Assembly (NCBI GenBank): GCA_020062745.1
Contig: JAGUVT010000030.1
Location: 1-57,713, forward strand
Length of the DNA stretch: 57,713 nucleotides
Reading direction: 5' to 3'
From: Deltaproteobacteria bacterium
GTDB lineage: Bacteria; Bacillota; Desulfotomaculia; Desulfotomaculales; JAGUVT01
Under the pieces are notes generated by a model. That model was not told the origin of the DNA and did not search any database. It saw only the letters and a list, made by a program, of their open reading frames with translations. Position numbers and translations under genes: made by a program. Position 1 is the first letter of the stretch. Each line of letters opens with the position of its first letter. Shown one piece after another: positions 16,362 to 25,284 of the stretch.

Positions 16362-17377
16362 ATGCCACCTGCCGCTATCTGCTTTTCAATCCAGGGGATA
16401 ATTTCATCCAGCGCTTCTTCCAGGGTGGTGGAGGCTTCAAAGCCGAGCAGTTCCCTCGCCTTTCTGACATCGGGAATCCGTTTTTTAACGTCGTAGGCGT
16501 AAGGCGGGTCGGAAACATACCGGAACGGCTTGCCGGGATTGATCTTCCGCCAGATGAGCCGGGCCAGTTCCAGAACAGTGGTAGGTACCGGGGTGGAAAG
16601 GTTAAAATCATTGTTCACGGCCTCATCTTTTTCCAGGCCCAGCCTGATTCCGCGGGCCAGATCGCCGCCATAAGTAAAGCACCTGACCTGGCTGCCGTCT
16701 CCCAGGATATGCAGCGGATCCTGCCCTTTAAGGACTTTCTGTACCAGATCGGGGACTACGTGGCTCATGGCCAGCTTCACATTGCCGGACAGCACTTCCC
16801 GGTCCAGCCGGGCCCTCTTTTCCCCAATGCCGATACAGTTAAAAGGCCGGATTATGGTATAGGGCAACCCGTACTGCTCCCGGGCGCCCTGGGCAAAGTA
16901 TTCACAGGCCAGCTTCTGCAGACCGTAGGTGGACTGCGGCGGGGGGCAGCGCAACTGCTCCCCTTCTGGTGTGGGAAAAACCGCTGCGTTTTCATAAACC
17001 ATGGAAGAAGAAACAACGTTTATTTTCTTCAGCCGCCTGTGTTTAAAGGCCCATATGGCGGCATCGAAGGTGGAAGCAATAATTCGCTCATTCTCCGCCA
17101 GCAGATCGTAAGCGTAAGTATGAAAGAGGCTGATCCCGCCGATCATGGCCGCCATCGCCACCATCTGGTCACAGTCGGCCGCCAGTTCCTTCAGCAACAG
17201 GACATCTTTCGCATCCCCTTCCACCAACTGATAACAGGGATGACGGTCGCAGTTCCGCTCCAACCTCCCATATTTTGCATAGTTGTCAACACCCACCACT
17301 TCGTAACTGTGCTCGAGCAGTTCTTCCACCAGATAGCCGCCCAGAAAGCCGGCCGCCCCGGTAACCAGAACTTTCAC
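16358..17377 (-). CDS. NAD-dependent nucleotide-sugar epimerase/dehydratase
   Basis: A 339-residue extended SDR enzyme. NAD binds at VTGAAGFLGGYL; the catalytic triad is visible as Ser in VVSSSMVYENA and the YxxxK pair in STYGLQKLACE. RPFNCIGIGE is the substrate-loop landmark. It would epimerise or dehydrate a nucleotide-sugar, perhaps the uronate made by the dehydrogenase encoded immediately upstream. GTG at 17377 shares its first base with the TAG stop of that gene, and GGAGG lies 9 bases before it, which settles the start. Confidence 0.87.
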   Translation of the reverse strand: MKVLVTGAAGFLGGYLVEELLEHSYEVVGVDNYAKYGRLERNCDRHPCYQLVEGDAKDVLLLKELAADCDQMVAMAAMIGGISLFHTYAYDLLAENERIIASTFDAAIWAFKHRRLKKINVVSSSMVYENAAVFPTPEGEQLRCPPPQSTYGLQKLACEYFAQGAREQYGLPYTIIRPFNCIGIGEKRARLDREVLSGNVKLAMSHVVPDLVQKVLKGQDPLHILGDGSQVRCFTYGGDLARGIRLGLEKDEAVNNDFNLSTPVPTTVLELARLIWRKINPGKPFRYVSDPPYAYDVKKRIPDVRKARELLGFEASTTLEEALDEIIPWIEKQIAAGGI

Positions 17378-18570
17378 TAGATCCTTCCTCCCTGGCCGTA
17401 GAAATTCCACACGTCAACGAGCAGCTTATCTTTTGCCAGCTTTAAATCTTTGTACTCTTTGTGGGGAGCCGCCACAATGACCACGTCGCACTGCGCCAAC
17501 AACTCCTCCGGGCTGATAAAGGAACTATCCGGCACGTAAACATCACTGCAGTAAACCTCTTTTGCTTCCAGTTCTAAAATCTTTCTCAACTTGTAGGCAA
17601 GAGAATCCCGCCTGTCATCACAGTCAGCCTTGTAGGCCATGCCCAGGATACCGGCCTTTTTACTGCGCAGGTCAACTTTTTCTTTTAACTTCTGCACGAT
17701 ATAATTGGGCAGGCCCTCATTAATCAACATGGCCGCATGGCCGAGGAAAAAGTTGTTGTTATTGAAAGCGGCCAGTTGCATCGTGTCCTTAAACAGGCAG
17801 GGGCCGGCGGTAAAACCCGGCTTAGGCAATCCCCGGGCCCGCTGGTAGTTATGGGTCATGGCCTCATAAATGCGGTAGAAATCCAACCCGTACTGGTTGG
17901 CAATCATGTAAAACTGGTTGGCTATGGCAAAGTGAATGTACCGCCAGACGTTGGTAAATAACTTGGCCAGTTCCCCCTCGATGGGATCCAGGATCACTAT
18001 CTCTTCAGTCAATAAATTAAACAGCTTGCTCACTTCCCAAATGGTTTCCTGATCAAAAGCGCAAACCACCTGGGGCAGGCTTTCCAGTTCGCATAACGCC
18101 CTGCCTTCGGCGATCCGCTCGGGGCAAAAAGCCAGGTTCACAAGCACCCCGTTCTCCTTTAAAAGATTATGGATCTTTTCCGTAGTGCCGGGGTAAACCG
18201 TGCTGCGCAGAATTACATACTGTCCTTTTGTAAAATGGGGCATAAGATCGATAAAAAACCTCTTCATGGCAGAATACTGGGGATTTAAGTGCTCTTCGAC
18301 AGGGGTGCCGATAGTAATAATCACAAATTTTGACCGGGAAAGAAGCGAGAGATCGCCGGAGGCGACTAGGTTTTTATTGATTAAAAGCTTTAACCGCTCG
18401 TCGCACCCTTCTTCCAAAAAGGGCATAATCCCTTTTTGCACGCTGCTTATTTTTTCCCTGTCAATGTCATATGCCACAACTTTTAAACCTTTTCCGGCAA
18501 AGGCGATGGAAAGAGGCAGACCCACCCGGCCGCAGCCGCCAACGGTGAAAACATCAAAGTCAAACACCAT
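17377..18570 (-). CDS. UDP-glucose/GDP-mannose dehydrogenase family protein
   Basis: A 397-residue nucleotide-sugar dehydrogenase with NAD motif FTVGGCGRVGLPLS and the catalytic Cys in FTAGPCLFKDTMQL. FCPERIAEG replaces the more usual AHCPERV of the WecC group, and the protein is only distantly like the other dehydrogenase in this window, so the two should act on different sugars. It makes a nucleotide-activated uronate. It heads the block dehydrogenase-epimerase-GT2-methyltransferase-GT39-wecC, in which consecutive genes overlap or nearly touch. GGAGATTA lies before the ATG. Confidence 0.86.
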   Translation of the reverse strand: MVFDFDVFTVGGCGRVGLPLSIAFAGKGLKVVAYDIDREKISSVQKGIMPFLEEGCDERLKLLINKNLVASGDLSLLSRSKFVIITIGTPVEEHLNPQYSAMKRFFIDLMPHFTKGQYVILRSTVYPGTTEKIHNLLKENGVLVNLAFCPERIAEGRALCELESLPQVVCAFDQETIWEVSKLFNLLTEEIVILDPIEGELAKLFTNVWRYIHFAIANQFYMIANQYGLDFYRIYEAMTHNYQRARGLPKPGFTAGPCLFKDTMQLAAFNNNNFFLGHAAMLINEGLPNYIVQKLKEKVDLRSKKAGILGMAYKADCDDRRDSLAYKLRKILELEAKEVYCSDVYVPDSSFISPEELLAQCDVVIVAAPHKEYKDLKLAKDKLLVDVWNFYGQGGRI

Positions 18571-18600
18571 TAATCTCCTCTGTTGTTAACTATTACCTTA

Positions 18601-20562
18601 TCATATGCCGGAAAGTTGAAAATGGCTCCTGCTGCCATCCACCACAACATCAGCCGGAATTCCAAAGAAGTTTACTCTTACATCCCTCCTGTAGCACTTC
18701 CGGTCATCAACATCGATAATCAGCTCTTCAATATCCTTTTTGACCCCGCCTGAAAATATGGAAGCCAGATCCTCCACACCGCCGATATACTGAGAAACAA
18801 AAAGCCCGTTCTTAGAAACACCCGGAATAAATCTAAAGTTATTAGAATAAGAGTCGTCGGAAAATTTGAACCTGACATGGGCAAAAGCCGGTTTATAAAA
18901 GAGCCTCATAAAGTTTCCCCAAAAGCTGTATCCCAGGTCAACCTGAGCAAACACACGGCCCGAACCGTATTTCGGAACCTTCACCGGCTCACCTGCGCCG
19001 GCCTCCACTTCGCCCAGCGGCACCACCTGGTTCTGCGCTGCTTTTTCTTTGCGCGAAAGCAGTAAAAATTCGCCCGAACGGCGCACAAAAACGTAGCCTC
19101 TTAATATTTCAGCAAATGTCTCCGGCTCGTCAAAAAGCGGGTATCTTCCATCGATGGACTTACAGGCATAAAGGATTACCTGCGGCGCCGACGATTTCCG
19201 GAAATGCTCCACATTCAGCCTGTCGAGACGCTCCGTGTAGGCGGAATAAGATTGAATTACTGGCCTCGGAGACCAGTTGAAATCATACCCGTAAGCCAGC
19301 GATAAATCCCAGGGAAATACGTCTACTGTTTTACCATTTACATAACAGACGGTCCGTTCGTCTAAAGAATAATGCTCCCTTATAGCAGCCCTGGCCTCTT
19401 CCGCTGCCCGGACGCGGTACGGCTCATTAAAAACAAGCAGCATAGATGATTTTGCAGCAGAAAATTTACCGGCAATATCTGCTTTCAGAAGCCGCTGGTT
19501 CCCATGCCAGATAATAAAAAACAAGGCGGCAATCGACACGGCCAAAGAAAGTTTCAGCATATTAACTGTCAGCTTATTCCTGCTTTTATGGCCGTAAAAA
19601 ATCAGGAAATAAACCGTAAATAAAAACGAACAGACGGCAAAAAAAGTATACGCATTTCCTCCGGCATGACGCACAAATCCATGCTTGAACGCTATAAAAA
19701 AGAGCCCGCTGCTCAAAAAAATAAAATCAAATAATTTATGATCTTTAAGCCGCAAGGAAACTAACAGGGAAAAAAGCTCTATAAAAATACAGGCAACGCC
19801 GGTGTAAAGCTGGTAGCTCCGGCCGTATTTAGCCATCGCACCGCTGTAACCCGACAGGATTTGACCACTGTTAAACAAATATGCAGGCAGGTTAAAAAGG
19901 CTTTGACCCGCTGCCGACCATAATACCAATACAAAAATAACATAACCCGCCAGGCCGCAAAGAACCGTCCTGATACGTGTCCCTTGCCTATCCGGTAAAG
20001 AAATAAACAAAAGAAATAATAAGACAGTCATGCTTACCGATGCCGCACTAAACTTGATTAAAGAAACCGCGGCCAATATCAGGGAACAGAAAAGAACGAC
20101 CGGATAATTTAACCCCCGGTCGATTTTGCCTGCAGTAAAAAGGTATAGAATCATTACGGCCGTTAAGAGCAACCTGTAATCCAGTGGAACAAGCGGCATC
20201 GCCACAAGCAAAACTGGTAAAACAAATATATAACACAACCGGCTACTGCTTGTTTTGAACATCAGCAGGGCAAATGTCAGAGTTAAAAGAAAATGAACAA
20301 ATAAGGTAAAGACAAGGGCAAAAAGCCACTGGAAATGGGCAAAGCAGACCGGCTCCCGCAGAAAACCAAGGGGACCATAAGTAAAAACTATATCTCTGCC
20401 GAACTGCCATTTGTTTAAAACAGCAATATTTAAAGCAATACGCCAGGAAGGGTCCAGCCCTGCGCCGGGAGAAGCCGACGGCCACGGCAAAGTCCAGAAA
20501 CCTGCCAGAAAGAAGGGAAGGAAGGGGATAAAGGAAATCTTTTTCAATCCCGTATTATTCAT
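18601..20562 (-). CDS. Large polytopic membrane protein, possible GT-C glycosyltransferase
   Basis: A 653-residue protein: about eleven hydrophobic segments in the first 370 residues and a 280-residue soluble C-terminal domain. I recognise no named family. After the first membrane segment comes the loop motif LDPSWRIALNIAV followed by GRDIVFTYGPLGFL. This is where GT-C enzymes carry their catalytic Asp and sugar-phosphate contacts, so a GT-C role is an inference from topology. The C-terminal part is beta-rich in appearance. It lies 30 bp upstream of the dehydrogenase gene and 168 bp downstream of gtrA. A Wzy-type polymerase is an alternative. Confidence 0.7.
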   Translation of the reverse strand: MNNTGLKKISFIPFLPFFLAGFWTLPWPSASPGAGLDPSWRIALNIAVLNKWQFGRDIVFTYGPLGFLREPVCFAHFQWLFALVFTLFVHFLLTLTFALLMFKTSSSRLCYIFVLPVLLVAMPLVPLDYRLLLTAVMILYLFTAGKIDRGLNYPVVLFCSLILAAVSLIKFSAASVSMTVLLFLLFISLPDRQGTRIRTVLCGLAGYVIFVLVLWSAAGQSLFNLPAYLFNSGQILSGYSGAMAKYGRSYQLYTGVACIFIELFSLLVSLRLKDHKLFDFIFLSSGLFFIAFKHGFVRHAGGNAYTFFAVCSFLFTVYFLIFYGHKSRNKLTVNMLKLSLAVSIAALFFIIWHGNQRLLKADIAGKFSAAKSSMLLVFNEPYRVRAAEEARAAIREHYSLDERTVCYVNGKTVDVFPWDLSLAYGYDFNWSPRPVIQSYSAYTERLDRLNVEHFRKSSAPQVILYACKSIDGRYPLFDEPETFAEILRGYVFVRRSGEFLLLSRKEKAAQNQVVPLGEVEAGAGEPVKVPKYGSGRVFAQVDLGYSFWGNFMRLFYKPAFAHVRFKFSDDSYSNNFRFIPGVSKNGLFVSQYIGGVEDLASIFSGGVKKDIEELIIDVDDRKCYRRDVRVNFFGIPADVVVDGSRSHFQLSGI

Positions 20563-20730
20563 ACCAGCTTTTACTCGTCAACAGCCTTTGCTTTTTAAAC
20601 ATCACCTTATTTTATGCCGGGAATTCAGAATGGGCCGCAAAAAAATCCGCTTTTTAAAGACACCGCCAGCAACAGCCGGATATTCTTTCAAAAAAATTTT
20701 TAAATATAATTTTAAATATAATGGGGTATT
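20563..20730. other. AT-rich spacer before the large membrane protein gene
   Basis: The spacer is clearly richer in A and T than its neighbours, with poly-A/T stretches around 20690-20735. It could hold a promoter for the large membrane protein gene and the genes after it, but no spaced pair of promoter boxes stands out. No terminator is apparent after gtrA. Confidence 0.4.
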
Positions 20731-21201
20731 TTATTTTCCAGTCTTAAACACAACCCTGTCGTAGGCCAGAAAGTTCAGCGCTGCTCCTGCGCCGATCCCG
20801 ACTGCCGCATTGAGCAGGTAAAATACGCCCAGCATTTGCAGCAGGGGGAACAGGGCCAGGCGGAGAAGAATGCTGGCTCCGACGGCGGCGTGGAAGGATA
20901 GGGCCTGCACGAAAAGACTCAGACCCTTTTTCCTGCGGGCGTCGCTCCAGGTTATTTCCCGGCTGGCCGCAAAGTTGTAAATAACGCTCAGCTCCATGCT
21001 CAGGGCGTTGGCAATGTTCTGTTCAAACGGGGCGTCAAGTCCCATGTGCTTCACCAGCAGAAACAGAAGGCCCAAGTTTAAAGCGGCGGCCGAAGCGCCG
21101 ACGGCCAGAAATTTAAACAACCTCACTCTCCTGGAACGGATGTAGCCCGTAACCAGGGACAAAAAAGAAAAGGGCGAACAACCTTTTTTCAACCTCCACA
21201 T
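20731..21201 (-). CDS. GtrA-family membrane protein
   Basis: A 156-residue GtrA-like protein with four hydrophobic segments. FLAVGASAAALNLGLLFLLV and ALSMELSVIYNFAASREITW are the characteristic first and second helix regions, and FLAYDRVVF closes the family domain. GtrA proteins are thought to move polyprenyl-phosphate-linked sugars across the membrane. Here it fits with the DPM1-like GT2 and GT-C enzymes downstream. It follows a small membrane protein gene by 3 bp. Confidence 0.9.
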   Translation of the reverse strand: MWRLKKGCSPFSFLSLVTGYIRSRRVRLFKFLAVGASAAALNLGLLFLLVKHMGLDAPFEQNIANALSMELSVIYNFAASREITWSDARRKKGLSLFVQALSFHAAVGASILLRLALFPLLQMLGVFYLLNAAVGIGAGAALNFLAYDRVVFKTGK

Positions 21202-21204
21202 CCC

Positions 21205-21387
21205 CTAAGCACCGCTATCTTTGCCGCCGCCTTTAATGCTTTCCTTTAATTCGGCCAACATGTCTTCGACCTTTTTAACCCTTCTGCCCAGCCTGAACAG
21301 CTTTACCGGAATAAGCATGAATAAAAAAATTAAAACCGCCATAAAAATTAAATAATGAACAATCTGAGCGATTAAGGTGGTATTCAT
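21205..21387 (-). CDS. Small single-span membrane protein, unknown
   Basis: A 60-residue protein with one hydrophobic segment (about residues 5-28, ending FMLIPVKLF) followed by a basic and then acidic amphipathic tail (KKVEDMLAELKESIKGGG). The tail could be a short coiled coil. ATG at 21387 has GGGGG 9 bases before it; two earlier starts are too close. It lies between the heparinase and GtrA genes, both on the same strand, and is probably co-transcribed. No family is recognised; a small regulatory or adaptor subunit is possible but unproven. Confidence 0.65.
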   Translation of the reverse strand: MNTTLIAQIVHYLIFMAVLIFLFMLIPVKLFRLGRRVKKVEDMLAELKESIKGGGKDSGA

Positions 21388-21435
21388 AGCCATCAACCCC
21401 CGGCAGAAAATATTTACTGTTACTATTCTACCATT

Positions 21436-23442
21436 TTATTTCTGAAAAGGGTACAAAAGCGTAAGAAAGCTTGCCGGCACCGGCCCTTCCCTGCCGTAGC
21501 GCAAAATGGGCGCTTCTTTTTTCACGCCGTAGCGGCAGGAAACCCAGCCTGGCGTGATTCCGGCAGACAGGCCTTCTTTGAGCAAAGGGATCACCGAAAG
21601 GCCGGCCTTCTCTCCTTCAACCACCACGGCGCCGGGATAATCCGGGCAAAATCTCACTGCAAGGGGGCTGAAGTGGAAGAAGAGTTCGTACCGGTGCTCT
21701 CCCTCCCCGGTCAGTTCATCCTTAATCAGCCAGAACCGCTCTTTTTTATCAAACCATACCTGCCGCCGGTGCGCCACCGGCCGGACAAGCCTGATGTAGC
21801 CCGTATGCTCCCCGTCCCAAAAAACGTACCTGTCATTTTCCTCCCAGGCATTTACCCGCACCGCGGCCTCCCCGCCGAGCCAGAACAGCCGGTCCGGTTC
21901 CAGCCGGCTTTGTTCCATTCCGTCCACCACCACCGTATTATGGCAGGCCGTACTCCGGAAAAAGTTGCGCCCATCCTTATCCGCCGTGTAGACATAAGTG
22001 CCGGGATCGATGATGAAAGGCTCCCCGAAAGCGCAGAGTTCGAAACTCAACCGGCTGTTGTGCCGGTGCCCCGGCGGGGCGCCGGGGTCCGCCGGGAGGG
22101 CGTCAATGATCAGGTAGAAATCTTCTTTGCGCTGAATATAAAAGCCGCCGCGCGGGAAAGCCCGCGATTTGAGAGACGCCGGCGGCACCGGGAGGGATTC
22201 CCACTGCCGCAGTCCTTCCTCCCCCGTCAGCCAGAGCGTCTCCTCATACAGTTCACCGGCCGCCTGCCTGAAGTCCGGCCGCTTAAACAATACCGCCCCC
22301 GTTGAAAGCAGATGCCGGTGGTCCCGGCGGTCCCAGTCACCGTACCCGGCCAGGACGTGGAGCCTCCCGTCGTCGCTGTCGTTGAGCTGGGGAGCGGTTC
22401 CGCCGGGTCTGGTGTAATGGAGCGTGAACTCCAGCATTTTTTCCAGCCGTTTCATATACCGGGCCGGAAAATCAATCCCGTTTTTCCGGCCGAGCAGCGT
22501 CGCCGATAAAAAAAACTCTGCCGCCAGGCGGTGGTAGCCGGTCGAGCCCTCATGATTCACCCCGTCGGAGTAGACCTGCTCCTCCATCTCCCGGATCAGC
22601 CCCCGCACCCCGCGTTCCCGCCAGCGGCCGGCGCCTTTAAATTCAGGCAGCAGCACCCCCAGGTAAACCAGGCCGGCCAGGTCGGCCAGGTAGTGGTTGC
22701 CGCTTCGCCCCCTCATGCTCCGCTCCAGGTTGACCATGATATACTCGCTGTGGACAACGAGGCTTTTTAAGAAGGCGGAAAGGAATTCATCCGCAAGAAC
22801 CGGCGAATCCTTGAAGAAATAATAGCCCCAGAGCCAGTTGACCGCCCGGATGGACGCATCCATGGGACAGGCCCAGTTCACTCCGTAAAGCGGCGGGTTG
22901 GCGGCCAGCCAGCCGGCGACCTGGGCTGCAAATTCCCGGGCGTACCGCTCGTCGCCTGTAAGCCAGTAGGCCTTGCCCAGGGTGGGGAGATGCTGGAAGC
23001 GGGAAAGCTCCCAGGGTACTTTTATGTCCGAGCCATCGCCCCTGTTAACCGGTACATCCAGGTAAAATAGGGACGGGTCCCAGCCGATGCCGGTTTTAAA
23101 ATCAACATGCCAGTCAATTTCACCACTAGAGTCGCTGACGATTTTCCGGCCGGAGCCGAGCAGGTCGAATTCATGTTTGCAAATTGCTTCCGCAGCAGAA
23201 ATGATGCTTTCCGGCAAAAGAAGGTTTTTAAATGATTCAAAGCCTTTTTTATCTATAAAAAACACAGGCTTTGTCCTTTTCCGGAAATCAGCCGGGAAGT
23301 CCGCACTTCCGCAAGTCCTTTCCACCAACTGCCGCAGTTCTTTGCCCCAAATACCTCCCACCGCCGTTTTCGACTTTATCTTACGCCAGTAATAAAAACC
23401 CCTGCCGGCAACACTCCGCAGTGATCCCGTCACGTTATTCAC
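21436..23442 (-). CDS. Heparinase II/III-family polysaccharide lyase
   Basis: A 668-residue protein with the alpha/alpha-toroid (about residues 60-400) and the C-terminal beta-sandwich (Hepar_II_III, about 430-640) of PL12/15/17/21-type lyases. Conserved segments include GRSGNHYLADLAG, NHEGSTGYHRLAAEF and GHRHNSRLSFEL, with the Asn, His and Tyr expected for uronate binding and proton abstraction. There is no signal peptide, so it may act inside or be exported by another route. In polysaccharide operons such lyases trim uronic-acid-containing polymers during synthesis. GTG at 23442 is given; GTG at 23433, with AGGTGA before it, is an alternative. A repeat starts 4 bp upstream. Confidence 0.87.
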   Translation of the reverse strand: MNNVTGSLRSVAGRGFYYWRKIKSKTAVGGIWGKELRQLVERTCGSADFPADFRKRTKPVFFIDKKGFESFKNLLLPESIISAAEAICKHEFDLLGSGRKIVSDSSGEIDWHVDFKTGIGWDPSLFYLDVPVNRGDGSDIKVPWELSRFQHLPTLGKAYWLTGDERYAREFAAQVAGWLAANPPLYGVNWACPMDASIRAVNWLWGYYFFKDSPVLADEFLSAFLKSLVVHSEYIMVNLERSMRGRSGNHYLADLAGLVYLGVLLPEFKGAGRWRERGVRGLIREMEEQVYSDGVNHEGSTGYHRLAAEFFLSATLLGRKNGIDFPARYMKRLEKMLEFTLHYTRPGGTAPQLNDSDDGRLHVLAGYGDWDRRDHRHLLSTGAVLFKRPDFRQAAGELYEETLWLTGEEGLRQWESLPVPPASLKSRAFPRGGFYIQRKEDFYLIIDALPADPGAPPGHRHNSRLSFELCAFGEPFIIDPGTYVYTADKDGRNFFRSTACHNTVVVDGMEQSRLEPDRLFWLGGEAAVRVNAWEENDRYVFWDGEHTGYIRLVRPVAHRRQVWFDKKERFWLIKDELTGEGEHRYELFFHFSPLAVRFCPDYPGAVVVEGEKAGLSVIPLLKEGLSAGITPGWVSCRYGVKKEAPILRYGREGPVPASFLTLLYPFQK

Positions 23443-23445
23443 CTG

Positions 23446-23544
23446 CCCTGAAAATAACCCCTTACCGTGTCATTGCGAGCCTTAAGGCGAAGCAATCTCA
23501 TTCCGCCGCTGGGGATTGCCACGGGCTAAAGCCCTCGCAATGAC
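23446..23544. repeat. Dispersed palindromic repeat (TCATTGCGAG type) with shared leader
   Basis: GTCATTGCGAG (23469-23479) and CTCGCAATGAC (23534-23544) are perfect inverted ends around a GC-rich core with GCGAAGCAATCTC. The flank at 23446-23470 matches 12114-12138 at 23 of 25 bases. Similar units occur at 38213-38353. This is a known kind of MITE-like dispersed repeat in many bacteria; it has no coding capacity. It lies directly before the heparinase start. Confidence 0.8.
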
Positions 23545-23607
23545 AATAAGAAGACATTTTCGTTCCTCTGATGGTGCCGCTTGCGGCGTGGGAGTCTGCC
23601 CTGAAAA

Positions 23608-25284
23608 TTAATCGCCTCTGTCTGTTGGCAGTAACCAGTAGTGTGACAGAGAACCGTCCCCTTGTCTCACCTTTTCCAGCGCCGCCAGAATTCTGCCGGT
23701 ATGCTTCTCCCAGGTGTATTTCGCCAGCACCTCGCGCCGGGCGTTCTCCCCCAGTGCCAGCCGCAGGCACTTGTCCGCCGCCAGGTGCAAAATGCCTTCC
23801 GCCAGCGCCGCTGCGTCGCCGGGCTCCACCAGCAGGGCCGTCTTACGCTCCGCCAGAATCTCCCCCATCTGCCCCAGCCTGCTGGCCACTATTCCTTTGC
23901 CCATGGCCATGTATTCAAACAGCTTTGTCGGCGAGCCGAAAAAAGGGGTGCCGTCCGGGTTGGGCAGGTGCGGCGCCACCAGAATGTCGCACGCCGCCAG
24001 GTGCCGCGGCCCTCCCTCCTGCGGCACCATGCCGGTAAAAATACAGTTCTCTTCAAAAGGGGCCGTTGCTGCTTTCACCTCCGGCAGCAGAGGCCCGTCA
24101 CCGATAAAAAGAAACCTTAAGTTTTCCCGCCCTTCCGGCCGGCTCAAAATCAACGCCGCCGCTTCGGCCAGCTTATCCGCCCCGTGCCACCGGCCGAAGG
24201 TGCCGGTAAAGCCGACGACAGTCTTCCCGGTCAGGCCGTACCTCCTCCTTATCCCGCTCCCGTCAACCAGCGGCGAATACCTTACGGGATCGACCCCGTT
24301 GGGGTTGACCAGAACCTTATCCTCCTTCACCCCGCGCCGCGCCAGTTCTTCCTTCATCGGCGCGGACACCGCCACCACCAGGTCGGACAGGCGGCACACC
24401 TGCAACTCCACCGCCGCGGCAGTTCTTTCAAACCACAGGTGCCTTCCCCAGTGGCGCGCCATCCAGGGGAAAGAACCATTGTACTCCAGGACAAAAGGAA
24501 GGTTGCATTCCTTTGCCAGGTACAGGCCGGCGTAATTGTTGAGGCTGTACCGCTGGTAGATCAGGCCGGGCCTCTCTTGCGCCAAAATCTCCCGGCCCGC
24601 TTTAATGAGCTGCCGGTTGTACGCCAGTTCCGGCAGTTCCGGCAGGCTGCGGACAACCCCGTCCGGCTTGACCAGGTAAACAGGCGCGCCGGTTTCCGCC
24701 AGCCACGGCAGCCGGTCGGTGGAAAGAAAAAAGAGACGGCAGCCAAGTTCCAGGAATCCTCCGGCCACCCCGGCAGTATGGGCCACCGAGCCGCCGGCGG
24801 AAATCCCGAACCAGTGGTCGGTGCGAAGGTAAGCTATCTTGCGGGCGGCAGGCGAAAATCCGGCTTTGCTTTCCACTGCAGGCCCATAATCCTCATCCAG
24901 GCTTGCCAGATCTTTTTTTGCCCGCCGGATCAGAAACGGCACAAAAACCAGTTCCCTCAAAAAGGCCGGCAGGTATTTGAAAAGCAGGGAGCAAAAACTC
25001 ACCCGCTCCCACCGTCCCTGCAAATCCGCCAGGTAAGCCCTGCCCCTAGTCAGCCACAGGACAAGGCAGACTAAAAAAAACAACATCCGCTGGGTGGTAA
25101 GGTCGAAACTGACCAGCACCACCTCGTCGAAACGGCGGAAACAACTGAAAATAAATCTTTTTACATGTAAAAGCAGGTCGTTAAGCTCAATCAGTGTAGT
25201 TTCGGCGCCGGGCGGCTCCGGCCCGATAATATTTGTCACTTCTGCAGAATGCCGGGAATCAAAGATGTAAGCAACTTTTTTCAT
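23608..25284 (-). CDS. GT4-family glycosyltransferase with extra N-terminal region
   Basis: A 558-residue GT-B glycosyltransferase. The catalytic GT4 domain starts near residue 150 (KIAYLRTDHWFGISAGGSVAH); the donor site is in SPTKLFEYMAMGKGIVAS, and NPNGVDPVRYSP is a family landmark. The first 150 residues are an unusual extension with a hydrophobic hairpin (MLFFLVCLVLWLT) that could anchor the enzyme to the membrane. ATG at 25284 overlaps the upstream stop as ATGA. The last 19 codons run through a REP-like repeat, so the C-terminus is probably not original. It is the last gene of block B. Confidence 0.85.
   Translation of the reverse strand: MKKVAYIFDSRHSAEVTNIIGPEPPGAETTLIELNDLLLHVKRFIFSCFRRFDEVVLVSFDLTTQRMLFFLVCLVLWLTRGRAYLADLQGRWERVSFCSLLFKYLPAFLRELVFVPFLIRRAKKDLASLDEDYGPAVESKAGFSPAARKIAYLRTDHWFGISAGGSVAHTAGVAGGFLELGCRLFFLSTDRLPWLAETGAPVYLVKPDGVVRSLPELPELAYNRQLIKAGREILAQERPGLIYQRYSLNNYAGLYLAKECNLPFVLEYNGSFPWMARHWGRHLWFERTAAAVELQVCRLSDLVVAVSAPMKEELARRGVKEDKVLVNPNGVDPVRYSPLVDGSGIRRRYGLTGKTVVGFTGTFGRWHGADKLAEAAALILSRPEGRENLRFLFIGDGPLLPEVKAATAPFEENCIFTGMVPQEGGPRHLAACDILVAPHLPNPDGTPFFGSPTKLFEYMAMGKGIVASRLGQMGEILAERKTALLVEPGDAAALAEGILHLAADKCLRLALGENARREVLAKYTWEKHTGRILAALEKVRQGDGSLSHYWLLPTDRGD
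23641..23670. repeat. REP-like repeat (GTGTGACAGAGAACCGTCCC type)
   Basis: A 30-base element whose ends, GTGTGACA and TGTCTCAC, form an imperfect inverted repeat. It is the second copy of the motif at 12135-12162. It lies in frame at the end of the GT4 gene and encodes residues R-Q-G-D-G-S-L-S-H near its C-terminus. It is typical of REP sequences spread by Y1 transposases, though none is present here. Confidence 0.7.

Noticed and set aside
23446-23670. Insertion sequence or MITE with a transposase remnant
   Set aside because: Only short non-coding repeats are present; no transposase-like peptide was seen in any frame.
24184-25074. Long plus-strand frame opposite the GT4 gene
   Set aside because: The minus-strand GT4 has catalytic motifs and operon overlap; the opposite frame is Pro/Arg/Gln-rich with no motif.
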